Assembly: GCA_902568425.1 (NCBI GenBank)
Contig: CACFQM010000006.1
Span: forward strand, 1 to 45,764
Source: an uncultured Pelagibacteraceae bacterium
GTDB taxonomy: Bacteria > Pseudomonadota > Alphaproteobacteria > Pelagibacterales > Pelagibacteraceae
DNA length: 45,764 bases
Direction of reading: 5' to 3'
Made by a program: the position numbers and the translations under genes. Below, piece by piece: positions 30,363 to 38,430 of this stretch (position 1 is its first letter; every line of letters starts with the position of its first letter). The notes under the pieces were generated by a model. The model searched no databases, had not been told where the DNA came from, and was given only the letters and a program-made list of their open reading frames with translations.

Positions 30363-30893
30363 ATGACAGAAAAACTAATTATTTCTTGGGATGATTATAA
30401 TAAGACCGTAGAAAAATTAGCACTAATGGTTCACGAAAGTGGTTATAGGCCAACTTTGTTAGTAGGTATCATGCGTGGGGCTGCACCTATGATAGATGTT
30501 CTAAGTAGAGTTTTTAAATTAAAATGTGCTTACTTAGCTGTAGAGTCTTATAGTGGCAAAGGTGTTGAGGACGAGCAGGGCGATATTGTTTTTTCAAGAG
30601 AAATGAGTTCAATTGCGAAAAATATGGGTGGAAAAATATTATTATGTGATGATTTATCTGATACAGGTATTACTCTAAATAAAAGTGTTGATTGGTTAAA
30701 AAAGTACAATCCAATAAAAGATAAAATCGAAGATATTAAAACAGCAACTCTTTGGAAGAAAAAAAAATCTACCTTTGAACCAGATTATTGTGCAGTTAAA
30801 CTAAAAAATGATCCATGGATTGTTCAACCATTTGAACATTACGAAGAAATAAGGATTGAAGAAATTGCAAAAAAGCATAAAAAAAAGGGTTAA
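30363..30893 (+). CDS. Purine phosphoribosyltransferase-family protein
   Basis: Type I PRTase of 176 aa. The PRPP loop is ILLCDDLSDTGIT (about 92-104), an early VGIMRGAAPM forms the PPi loop, and the hood ends in DPWIVQPFEHYEE, a pattern shared with Gpt/xanthine-type enzymes. It faces an NCS2 purine permease across a shared terminator, which suggests purine-base salvage. The substrate (xanthine, hypoxanthine or guanine) is not determined. The stop codon lies inside the terminator stem. Confidence 0.82.
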   Translation: MTEKLIISWDDYNKTVEKLALMVHESGYRPTLLVGIMRGAAPMIDVLSRVFKLKCAYLAVESYSGKGVEDEQGDIVFSREMSSIAKNMGGKILLCDDLSDTGITLNKSVDWLKKYNPIKDKIEDIKTATLWKKKKSTFEPDYCAVKLKNDPWIVQPFEHYEEIRIEEIAKKHKKKG

Positions 30894-30913
30894 AACTAAG
30901 TTTAACCCTTTTT
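30882..30913. terminator. Bidirectional intrinsic terminator
   Basis: A perfect 13-bp stem (AAAAAGGGTTAAA at 30882-30894, TTTAACCCTTTTT at 30901-30913) with loop ACTAAG ends in a T-run on the plus strand and, read on the minus strand, likewise. It serves both the phosphoribosyltransferase gene and the convergent permease gene. It is the only convincing intrinsic terminator I found in the window. Confidence 0.9.
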
Positions 30914-30931
30914 CTTTAAAAATTAATTATT

Positions 30932-32287
30932 CTAAACTGAAAAGCTTAAAACACTTAGTACTGCTACAACCCAAATCGCAGGTGATGTTTTTGCTGCATT
31001 TCCGCTTAGGATTTTTATAAGCGCGTAGGCTATAAATGCTAGAGCTATACCGTTCGAAATAGAATATGTAAGCGGCATAGTTATCATTGCAATTACAGCC
31101 GGAGCTGCTTCTGCAATATCATCCCACTCAATATCAGTAATATTTCTAACAAATAAAACCGCAACATACACAAGCGCTGCACCATCTATTTCTTTAGGTA
31201 AGCTAGTTGCTAAAGGTGCAAAACCAAGACATAAAAGAAATAGCACTCCAATTACTAATGAAGTCATACCAGTTCTTCCGCCAGCTTTTACTCCAGCACC
31301 GGACTCAACGTAACTTGTTACAGTCGTCGTCCCCATGAAAGCTCCAGCCACTGTACCAGCGCTGTCAGCAAGCATTGCTTTATCAATATCTTCAACTTTA
31401 TTTCCTTTTATTTTTCCAGAAACGTTTGCTACTGATGTCAAAGTTCCAGCAGTATCAAAAAAGTCAATAAAGAAAAGTGTGAATATTACTGTCAATCCAC
31501 CCCCTGATAAAACTCTTCCAGTGCTAAAACCTTCTACAGCATCAAAAAGATAACTCATTGATGGAGGAGCTGAAAAGATACCATTAAATTTTGCTAATGA
31601 TTTTCCACCCTCTATTGTAGCTCCAGTCCAGTCCCACATTGGTAGCCAAGCAAGAACGCTGAAAACTAAAATCCCAATGATAATATTTCCTTTTACTTTC
31701 ATTTTTTCTAAAACAATCATTACTACAAGAGCTAAACAGCCTAAAAGAACTAACGGGTTTTTAATGTCTCCCAAAGTAACCAAAGTTACTGGATGATCAC
31801 CAACAACGCCCATAATTTCTAGACCAATGATTGATAAGAAAAGACCAATACCTGCTCCAATTCCAAGTTTTAAACTTCTAGGAATAGAATTTATGATCCA
31901 AGCTCTTATTGGCGTAAGAGATATTAATAGGAATAGTATTCCGGCTAATAACACCGTTGCTAATGCTTCAGCGGGTGTATATTTCATTCCGCCAACAACA
32001 CCGAAGGCAACAAAAGCATTTATACCCATACCAGGGGCTAATCCTATCGGCCAAGTTTTTCCATAAAATGCCATAATAAAACACGCAATGGCAGTTGCTA
32101 CTATTGTAGCTGTAAACACACCTCCAAAGTCAAAAAATCCTTTTTCTGTTCCGGCGAACTCTCCAGAAAGAATAAACGGATTTAAAAACATAATGTAAGC
32201 CATAGTCAGGAATGTTGTTACCCCGGCCACAACCTCAGTATTGAAAGTGGTTTTGTGCTTTTTATATTCAAAATATTTATCAAGCAT
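30932..32287 (-). CDS. NCS2-family purine permease (AzgA-like)
   Basis: Proton-coupled uptake of purine bases, 451 aa with about 12-14 helices. The N-terminus (FEYKKHKTTFNTEVVAGVTT, MAYIMFLNPFIL) and the motif APGMGINAF are typical of the hypoxanthine/guanine/adenine AzgA branch rather than the uracil branch. The segment SGAGVKAGGRTGMTS is the second conserved site. It pairs functionally with the facing phosphoribosyltransferase. The 162-base spacer upstream must hold its promoter; I see GAGGAAAA before the start but no recognisable purine riboswitch. Confidence 0.88.
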   Translation of the reverse strand: MLDKYFEYKKHKTTFNTEVVAGVTTFLTMAYIMFLNPFILSGEFAGTEKGFFDFGGVFTATIVATAIACFIMAFYGKTWPIGLAPGMGINAFVAFGVVGGMKYTPAEALATVLLAGILFLLISLTPIRAWIINSIPRSLKLGIGAGIGLFLSIIGLEIMGVVGDHPVTLVTLGDIKNPLVLLGCLALVVMIVLEKMKVKGNIIIGILVFSVLAWLPMWDWTGATIEGGKSLAKFNGIFSAPPSMSYLFDAVEGFSTGRVLSGGGLTVIFTLFFIDFFDTAGTLTSVANVSGKIKGNKVEDIDKAMLADSAGTVAGAFMGTTTVTSYVESGAGVKAGGRTGMTSLVIGVLFLLCLGFAPLATSLPKEIDGAALVYVAVLFVRNITDIEWDDIAEAAPAVIAMITMPLTYSISNGIALAFIAYALIKILSGNAAKTSPAIWVVAVLSVLSFSV

Positions 32288-32449
32288 GATTTTCCTCTTT
32301 CTGTGATTAAAATATAAAAAAAGTTTTATGTGATTCTTCTTTCACAATCTAATGAAAAAGGCACAATACAATGATCTGTTTATTTATATATGTATTTAAA
32401 GTTGTATTTCTGTTTATAATTTTTAGTGTATTCTACAAAAAGTTGAATC

Positions 32450-32752
32450 ATGAAAAAAAGACATCTAATTTTTTTATTTGTAATATTTTTAGCATTTCAG
32501 AGCTGTAAAACGGTAAGCAACAAAGTTGATGAAACAATTTCAGAAGAAGAAAAAAAATTAAGCAAATTTTTAAATAAAACAACAGAAGAACTTAAAATAG
32601 AGTTTGGTGAACCTGATTCAATTGAAATTACAGACAAACAAAATAAAAATTTTGTTTATCTCAAGTCAAAATTAAAAATTAAATGTGAAAGAAGGTTTGA
32701 GATAAGCCCAAAAAATATTGTTGTGGGTTATAGCAGTAAGAATTGTTTCTAA
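32450..32752 (+). CDS. Small hypothetical lipoprotein
   Basis: A 100-aa protein with a lipoprotein signal peptide (lipobox AFQSC, C19) followed by a charged Glu/Lys segment and a small domain containing TTEELKIEFGEPDSI. That fragment resembles the first strand-helix of SmpA/OmlA-like BamE-fold lipoproteins. Three further cysteines (C79 area and the C-terminal SSKNCF) could form a disulfide. Envelope location is a fair inference; function is unknown. It ends one base before the oligopeptidase stop on the opposite strand. Confidence 0.75.
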   Translation: MKKRHLIFLFVIFLAFQSCKTVSNKVDETISEEEKKLSKFLNKTTEELKIEFGEPDSIEITDKQNKNFVYLKSKLKIKCERRFEISPKNIVVGYSSKNCF

Positions 32753-32753
32753 T

Positions 32754-34820
32754 TTAGATTTTGTTTGCTACTTTTAAAGCAAAAGCATAATCGAAAGCTA
32801 TGTCTTCGATGATATTTTTTCTTCCTGACCTAGAACCATGGCCTGCATCCATTTCACATTTAAAAAGTAGTAAATTATTGTCAGTTTTATAATCCCTAAG
32901 TTTTGCGCAATATTTTGTTGGTTCATCAAATAAAACTCTTGAATCTGAAAGGGATGTGGTAATTAAAATATTTGGATAATCTTTTTTTTCAATATTATCA
33001 TATGGGGCGTAAGAACGAATATATTCAAAATGATCTTTATTATTTTTTGCGTCTCCAAATTCTAATATCTCCCCTGGTGTTAATGGAAGAGAATGATCCA
33101 TATTTGTTGTTAAATTATCTACAAAAGGAACAGCCATTATAGCTCCTAAAAAAATGTTTGGCTCTTGATTGACTACATTTGAAACCAAAAGACCGCCCGC
33201 AGATCCTCCGTAAGCTATTATTTTTTTTCTACTAGTATATTTTTTTTGGATTAAGAATTTTGCACAACTTATAAAATCAGAAAAAGTATTTTTCTTATTC
33301 ATCATTTTTCCTTCTCTCCACCAAGCCATACCTCTTTCAAGACCACCCCTAATATGGCAGGTCGCCCAAATTATATTTCTATCAATCAAAGAAAATTTTG
33401 ATGTTGAAAAGTTTGGCGACATTGAACTTCCATAACTTCCGTATCCATATAATAATAAATTTGCACTACCGTCTAATTTAGTATTTTTGTGATATGTAAT
33501 AGTAATTGGTATTTCTCTTCCATCGTGACTAGGACAATTTATTCTTTCTACAACGTAATTTTCTCTCTTGTGTCCCGATGGAACCTCTTGTTCTTTAACA
33601 AGTTTTTTTTCTTTTGTTCTTAAATTATATTCAAAAGTTCTGGATGGTGTTTTAGGTGATTCATAACCAATCCTTATAACGTCAGTATCTTTATCTTTTT
33701 GCATTAAACTTATACCTGAAGTAATTACCTTTTCATCATCAAATAAAAGTTGCTCTTCTTTATTTGTTTTTACATTTCTAATAAAAATCTTTTGTAAGGC
33801 ATCTGAAACTTCACCTCTAATAATCCAATTTTTTAAAAACGTAAGACCTCCCACTAAGACACCATTCTTTGCTGGAACAAAATCTACCCAATCCCCAAGT
33901 TTTGTCTGAGGACATCTTGCTATTCTAAAATCTTCTGCATCTTTATTTGTCCAAATCCACCACCATCCACCAAAACTATCTACAGTGTATTGAATACCCT
34001 CTTCCCTTTTTATAATTATTTTTGGTTTAAATTCTTTTTCATCTTTGTGAAAATAATATACCTCAGACGTTGTGTGTTCACTTGTGTCAATGAAATAATA
34101 ATTTTCACAACTACTTGTGCTTATCGAGCAAGTAAATCTTTCAGATTTTTCCTCAAAAATTAATTTATCTTCTTTACTAGATGTTCCCAATATATGTTGA
34201 AAAATTTTTCTAGGTCTATGTTGTGAGTCATGCTTTCTATAAAAAAAAGATTTATCATCGAAAGCCCAAACAACACCACCGGCCGTATCCTTAATAGGAT
34301 CTTCTATAATCTTATTATCTGAAATTTTCCTTAAATAAATTGTAAAATACTCGCCCCCTTTATCATCAATTGAATATGCTAATAATTCATCATTATATGA
34401 AACCTCAAGGTCACCTGTGCTAAAAAACTTTTTCCCTTTAGCTTCTTGGTCTCCATCCCAATATGTTTCTACTTTAGTATCTCCAATTTTTTTTCTTAGT
34501 TTTTTTGAATAGTTGCCTTCCTTGGTAGTTTTAGTCCAATATTCGTACTTTTTATCTTTATATGGTAAACTTTCGTCATCCAATTTAATTCTGCCTTCAA
34601 TTTCCTTAAAAATTTTTTTCTGAATTTCTTCAGTATCGGCCATTTTGTCTTTTGTGTAAGCATTTTCTGACTCGATGTATTTTCTCACTTCAGGATTTAC
34701 TTTGCTGGTATCTCTAAGTATTTCTAGACAATTATCTTGATGTACCCATGAATAATCATCTACCCAATTGTACCCATGACAACTTTTCTTCTCAGGTTGT
34801 TTCCTTAATCGTGGTATCAT
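32754..34820 (-). CDS. ptrB: Oligopeptidase B (S9 serine peptidase)
   Basis: Prolyl-oligopeptidase-family enzyme that cleaves short peptides after Arg or Lys. The 688-aa product has an N-terminal beta-propeller (about 75-410) and a C-terminal alpha/beta hydrolase domain. The nucleophile Ser is in YGGSAGGLL (about 538), the Asp in LSDSRVLFDEP (about 624) and the His in DAGHGSRSG (about 660). YGYGSYG and RGGLERGMAWW form the typical oxyanion and substrate regions. No signal peptide, so cytoplasmic. Its start is six bases from the divergent J-protein start. Confidence 0.93.
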   Translation of the reverse strand: MIPRLRKQPEKKSCHGYNWVDDYSWVHQDNCLEILRDTSKVNPEVRKYIESENAYTKDKMADTEEIQKKIFKEIEGRIKLDDESLPYKDKKYEYWTKTTKEGNYSKKLRKKIGDTKVETYWDGDQEAKGKKFFSTGDLEVSYNDELLAYSIDDKGGEYFTIYLRKISDNKIIEDPIKDTAGGVVWAFDDKSFFYRKHDSQHRPRKIFQHILGTSSKEDKLIFEEKSERFTCSISTSSCENYYFIDTSEHTTSEVYYFHKDEKEFKPKIIIKREEGIQYTVDSFGGWWWIWTNKDAEDFRIARCPQTKLGDWVDFVPAKNGVLVGGLTFLKNWIIRGEVSDALQKIFIRNVKTNKEEQLLFDDEKVITSGISLMQKDKDTDVIRIGYESPKTPSRTFEYNLRTKEKKLVKEQEVPSGHKRENYVVERINCPSHDGREIPITITYHKNTKLDGSANLLLYGYGSYGSSMSPNFSTSKFSLIDRNIIWATCHIRGGLERGMAWWREGKMMNKKNTFSDFISCAKFLIQKKYTSRKKIIAYGGSAGGLLVSNVVNQEPNIFLGAIMAVPFVDNLTTNMDHSLPLTPGEILEFGDAKNNKDHFEYIRSYAPYDNIEKKDYPNILITTSLSDSRVLFDEPTKYCAKLRDYKTDNNLLLFKCEMDAGHGSRSGRKNIIEDIAFDYAFALKVANKI

Positions 34821-34826
34821 ATTTTT

Positions 34827-35339
34827 ATGAATTTATTTTTACTCATTGGAATTTGTTTAGTAATTTTATATCTTTTATTGAATTTTTTCGCTAAAGCAAG
34901 TAGCAAAAAAATCGCAAAAGGTATTAGATATATAATCTTTACAGTTGGAATTCTGTTAGCGATAGCTTTATTTATCGTTGGAAGATATGCTTTTAGTATT
35001 CCAATATTAATCTTTTTACTTCCATTACTTAAATTGAAAGGTATTGGTGGAATTTTTCAGCTTTTTCAACTCTGGAGATTGATAAGTTACCTTCGTCAGA
35101 CAGGAAGGTATTCATTTAGATCAGGAACAAATTACTCGAAAGCTTCATCGAATATTTCAATTGATGATGCATATAATATTTTAGGCTGTAAAAAGGGCTG
35201 CACAAAATCTGAGGTGCTTTCAAAATATAAAAAAATTATGGCTAAGCTCCACCCAGATAGAAATGATACTGACACGACTAAACTCGCACAAATGGTATCT
35301 GAGGCTAAAGAAACTATTCTAAAAAATGACTTTAGTTAA
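34827..35339 (+). CDS. Membrane-anchored J-domain protein
   Basis: A 170-aa protein with an N-terminal helix (about 3-21), a second hydrophobic region (about 35-70) and a C-terminal J domain (about 112-170) carrying the HPD tripeptide at 142-144 (AKLHPDRN). This layout matches the DnaJ-like membrane proteins of alphaproteobacteria that resemble mitochondrial Tim14/Pam18. It probably recruits DnaK to the membrane; the client is unknown. The spacer to the divergent ptrB is only six bases, so its promoter must lie inside ptrB. It overlaps the GT9 stop by two bases. Confidence 0.85.
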   Translation: MNLFLLIGICLVILYLLLNFFAKASSKKIAKGIRYIIFTVGILLAIALFIVGRYAFSIPILIFLLPLLKLKGIGGIFQLFQLWRLISYLRQTGRYSFRSGTNYSKASSNISIDDAYNILGCKKGCTKSEVLSKYKKIMAKLHPDRNDTDTTKLAQMVSEAKETILKNDFS

Positions 35340-36254
35340 TTTAACATTGAATTTGATTTAGCTAAAACTTCATCAAAAGATATTTTATCGCTACCCAATG
35401 TATCATGTACTGTGGTATTTTTTTCTCCTACAGGTTCTATAACCTCCATTAATGAGGAATATTTGCCATATGTCATTACAGGACTATCCATAAACAATGT
35501 AAGCGTTTTGACTTTGAGTGCACAGGCTATGTGCGCAAATCCTGTATCATTAGAAACTACAAGGTCACAATTTTTTATAATAGGTAAAGTTTCTTTAATT
35601 GTTAATTTTTCAAAAGATTCACATTTGTCATCAACACCCGAATCTTTAAATTTCTTGATTAAATCAATATCCTTTATTCCACCAGCTAAATAAAATTTAC
35701 ATTTATGTTTTTTTTTTTAATTCTTGCGCAAGTTTAATGTAATTTTGAATATCCCATCTTTTAGTAAAACCAGATGCAGAAATACCTAAACCAACATGTT
35801 TTATATTTTTATCAAACTCATCAATACTTTTAATATTGAGATTTGGTTCAGTTGAGACTATTTCGCCAGTGACGTTTTCTGTAAATATTTTTGCACTATG
35901 AACTAAATTATCTTTTGATCTAAACAGGGGATATTGCAATATAGATTTGACCCCTGAAAATTTTGCAACTAAGTTATATCTTAAAGAACTATTAAAAATA
36001 AAAACCTTGTCAAAATTTCTTTTTTTAATTTCATTTGATAATTTAAAAAAACCCTTAATCCCATCTTTGTCTTTATCCAATATAATAATTTCATCAATAT
36101 TTTTATCATTCGATAATAAATCTGAGGCTTTTGAGCTCTCTTTTACAAGTAAGCTTACCTTGGTTTTAAACTTTTTAGAAATAGCATGTATGTAGGGAAG
36201 GAAAATAATAAGATCCCCAATACCGTATCTTTGTTGAATAATAAGAATTTTCAT
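35336..36254 (-). pseudogene. GT9 (heptosyltransferase-like) glycosyltransferase, split by +1 in an A11 tract
   Basis: The 5' part (35703-36254, 183 codons) begins MKILIIQQRYGIGDLIIF, the usual GT9 N-terminus, and ends AQELKKKT-stop in a run of eleven A on the coding strand (T11 at 35708-35718). Read one base shifted, the rest continues without a stop to 35336 and carries the GT9 C-terminal features LAGGIKDIDLI and NCDLVVSNDTGFAH. Removing one A gives a single 305-codon frame, a normal GT9 size. It is probably an LPS or glycan transferase. Three explanations remain open: pseudogene, slippage-dependent or phase-variable gene, or read error. Confidence 0.85.
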
Positions 36255-36301
36255 TCTTTTTTAATTTATAGTAACTTTATATATAATATTAGGAAAAAAA
36301 T

Positions 36302-37190
36302 ATGGCAGAAACATTAAAAGGAGTGTTCGCAGCGTCTATGTCGGTATTAAAAGCCGATTTAAGTTTAGACATTGAAGCAACCTTGCACCATTCAAAAACT
36401 AATTTAGATGACAACGGAGTAGGCTCAGCATTTTTTTGGAAGTACGGGGTGTGGTCAGTTAATATCAGTTTCTGAGAAGAAAGAATTAATCAACTCTTTA
36501 TCCAAAATGAAATTCAAGGAGCAAATACTTATAGGTCCTTCCTGCAATAGTTTAAGAGAAACTGTAAATATTATGAATTACGCTGTTCAAAAAGGAATGA
36601 AAAACTTTTTGGTAATGAATCCTGCTTACTACAAAAATAATGATAATGGGGTTTATAATTTTTATTCAAATATTATAAAATCTGTTCCTGAAGCAAGAAT
36701 TGTACTTTACAACTTCTCGAATCTGAGTGGTTATGCTTTTTCTCAGGAAGTAACAACAAGATTAATAAAAGATTTTTCTCAAATCGTTGGCATGAAAGAT
36801 AGCACTGGAAATCTTTGGAATAATTTTAAATCTAAAAATTTTTCCATGTTTGTTGGTAGCGAAAAGAAATTAATAGATAATTTAAAAATCGGTGGAGCAG
36901 GAGTCATTTCTGCCACAACCAATTTCTCTGGTTCTTTGGCTAAAAAAGTTTATGATGATTTTAAAAAAACTGGATCTTCCACTGACGATGAAAAGCTTAA
37001 AGATATTAGAAGCGCATTTGATGAAACAGGGAATTTAATTACCGCTCTTCACACTTTGAAAAGTATCGAGAATAAAGCATACGCTAATCTTCTTCCTCCT
37101 TTAGAATTGCTAAACGAAAATAAAAAAGACGATCTAATTAAAAAATTAAAAGGACTTGGAGTTCTGAATAATAAAAATATGGCTGCATAA
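36302..37190 (+). pseudogene. DapA-superfamily aldolase/lyase, split by +1 in a T7 tract
   Basis: Starts at ATG 36302 (AGGAAAAAAAT upstream). The first frame reads MAETLKGVFAASMSVLK and runs to T7 at 36431-36437. After that the family sequence (FFGSTGCGQLISVSEKKEL) appears only when one T is dropped. The second frame contains the Tyr in VLYNFSNLSGY and the Schiff-base Lys in VGMKDSTGN. Joined length is 295 aa, right for the family. The Arg of true dihydrodipicolinate synthase (SRTG) is absent (SNLSG), so it is more likely another keto-acid aldolase such as KDG or sialate type. It is divergent from the split GT9 gene. Confidence 0.85.
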
Positions 37191-37191
37191 A

Positions 37192-38400
37192 ATGTTACTT
37201 GCTAAGGTATTATCTAAAATTTTTAAAAAAGAGAGTGGTATAGTTTTAATTGACTATTCTGGTCAAAAATATATTTGTGGAAAACCCAAAGGAGATGACC
37301 CCATTACTTTAAAATTACTTAAAAAAAATCTTAGTTGGAAACTAATTTTGAACCCTGATTTAAATTTTCCAGTAGCCTATATGAATGGCGATATTGTAAT
37401 TGAGAACGCATCTTTACTGGAATTTTTAAATCTCTTATTTAAAAATTTAGGTAACGAAGAAATTACTAAGACATCTTATTATTTAAAAAAAATTTCTAGT
37501 TTATTTAAAAACCTAACCCCTAAAAGTTTATCAAAAGCCAAATCTAGCGTTCAATATCACTATGATATAGGAGGAGAAAAAGGAGAAAAACTTTACGATC
37601 TTTTTCTTTCGAAAGAGCGATTTTACAGCTGTGCCTATTGGAAATCAGATAACGAAACATTGGAACAAGCTCAGCAAAATAAAGTTAATCATATAATTAA
37701 AAAGTTAGGAAACATTAAACCTGGTAGTCGAGTAATCGATCTTGGTTGTGGTTGGGGAGGAATGGCTTTTGAACTTGCGAAGCAAAAAGGTTGTGAAGTA
37801 ACAGGTATATCTCTCAGTAAAAATCAAATCGAATATTGTAGACGGAAAGCTAAAGAATTAAATTTAGATAACCAAGTAACTTTTGAATTAAAAGACTTTA
37901 GAGACGTTAAAGGAAAATATGACTACGTGACGAGTATTGGTGCGTGGGAACATTTTTTAAAAAGAAACTATTTAACTGCTCTAAAAAAAATTTACGAAAT
38001 TATGAACGATAAAGGTATTTGTGTTTTGCACACAATCGGAAGTATTTTAACTCCTCAACCTAATGCGCCTTTTATTCAACGTTATATTTTTCCAGATGGT
38101 GAAATTCCACATGAGTCTGATATGGCTAAAAATATTGAAAAATCCGGACTGATCATGTCTGATCGTGAAACACTTATAAGACATTATGACAAGACTCTAG
38201 AAGCCTGGCTTAAAAGATTTTTAGAGAATAAACATATTGTGAAGGATTTGTTTGATCAAAAATTTGTTAAAATGTGGGAATTTTATCTAGCTAGCTGTAG
38301 TGCCGCTTTCAAATATAGGGATTTAGTTGTGTTTCAGTACCAACTTGTTAAAAACTTTGATGCAATACCTAGTAATCGGAGAGATTACATTTACAGTTGA
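37192..38400 (+). CDS. cfa: Cyclopropane-fatty-acyl-phospholipid synthase
   Basis: SAM-dependent methylene transfer to unsaturated phospholipid chains, modifying the membrane. The 402-aa product has an N-terminal lipid-binding part (about 1-110) and a methyltransferase domain with SAM motif IDLGCGWGGMA (about 182-192). Family signatures are VQYHYDIGGEKGEKLYDLFL (read about 122-141) and KERFYSCAYW. GAWEHFLKRNY and LHTIGS follow in the usual order. It starts one base after the DapA-like gene, so it may depend on the same transcript. MmaA-like methyltransferase is a less likely alternative. Confidence 0.92.
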   Translation: MLLAKVLSKIFKKESGIVLIDYSGQKYICGKPKGDDPITLKLLKKNLSWKLILNPDLNFPVAYMNGDIVIENASLLEFLNLLFKNLGNEEITKTSYYLKKISSLFKNLTPKSLSKAKSSVQYHYDIGGEKGEKLYDLFLSKERFYSCAYWKSDNETLEQAQQNKVNHIIKKLGNIKPGSRVIDLGCGWGGMAFELAKQKGCEVTGISLSKNQIEYCRRKAKELNLDNQVTFELKDFRDVKGKYDYVTSIGAWEHFLKRNYLTALKKIYEIMNDKGICVLHTIGSILTPQPNAPFIQRYIFPDGEIPHESDMAKNIEKSGLIMSDRETLIRHYDKTLEAWLKRFLENKHIVKDLFDQKFVKMWEFYLASCSAAFKYRDLVVFQYQLVKNFDAIPSNRRDYIYS

Positions 38401-38405
38401 TGGGT

Positions 38406-38430
38406 ATCTGCTATTAATAAAATAGCAGAT
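38406..38430 (+). promoter_or_regulatory. 10-bp perfect hairpin overlapping a start codon
   Basis: ATCTGCTATT (38406-38415) and AATAGCAGAT (38421-38430) pair perfectly around AATAA. The start codon ATG of the next gene is at 38429-38431, so its first two bases are inside the stem and no Shine-Dalgarno is exposed. The hairpin is followed by A, not T, so it does not look like an intrinsic terminator for cfa. A translational control role is inferred. Confidence 0.55.

Noticed and set aside
32288-32449. Possible purine riboswitch upstream of the NCS2 permease
   Set aside because: I could not find the paired stems and conserved junction bases expected; the spacer is low-complexity AT sequence.
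35412-35693. 93-codon plus-strand ORF
   Set aside because: It is antisense to the GT9 C-terminal coding sequence, which shows the NDTGFAH family motif on the minus strand; the ORF is a shadow.
38406-38430. Intrinsic terminator of cfa
   Set aside because: The stem is AT-rich, followed by A on the plus strand, and overlaps the next start codon.
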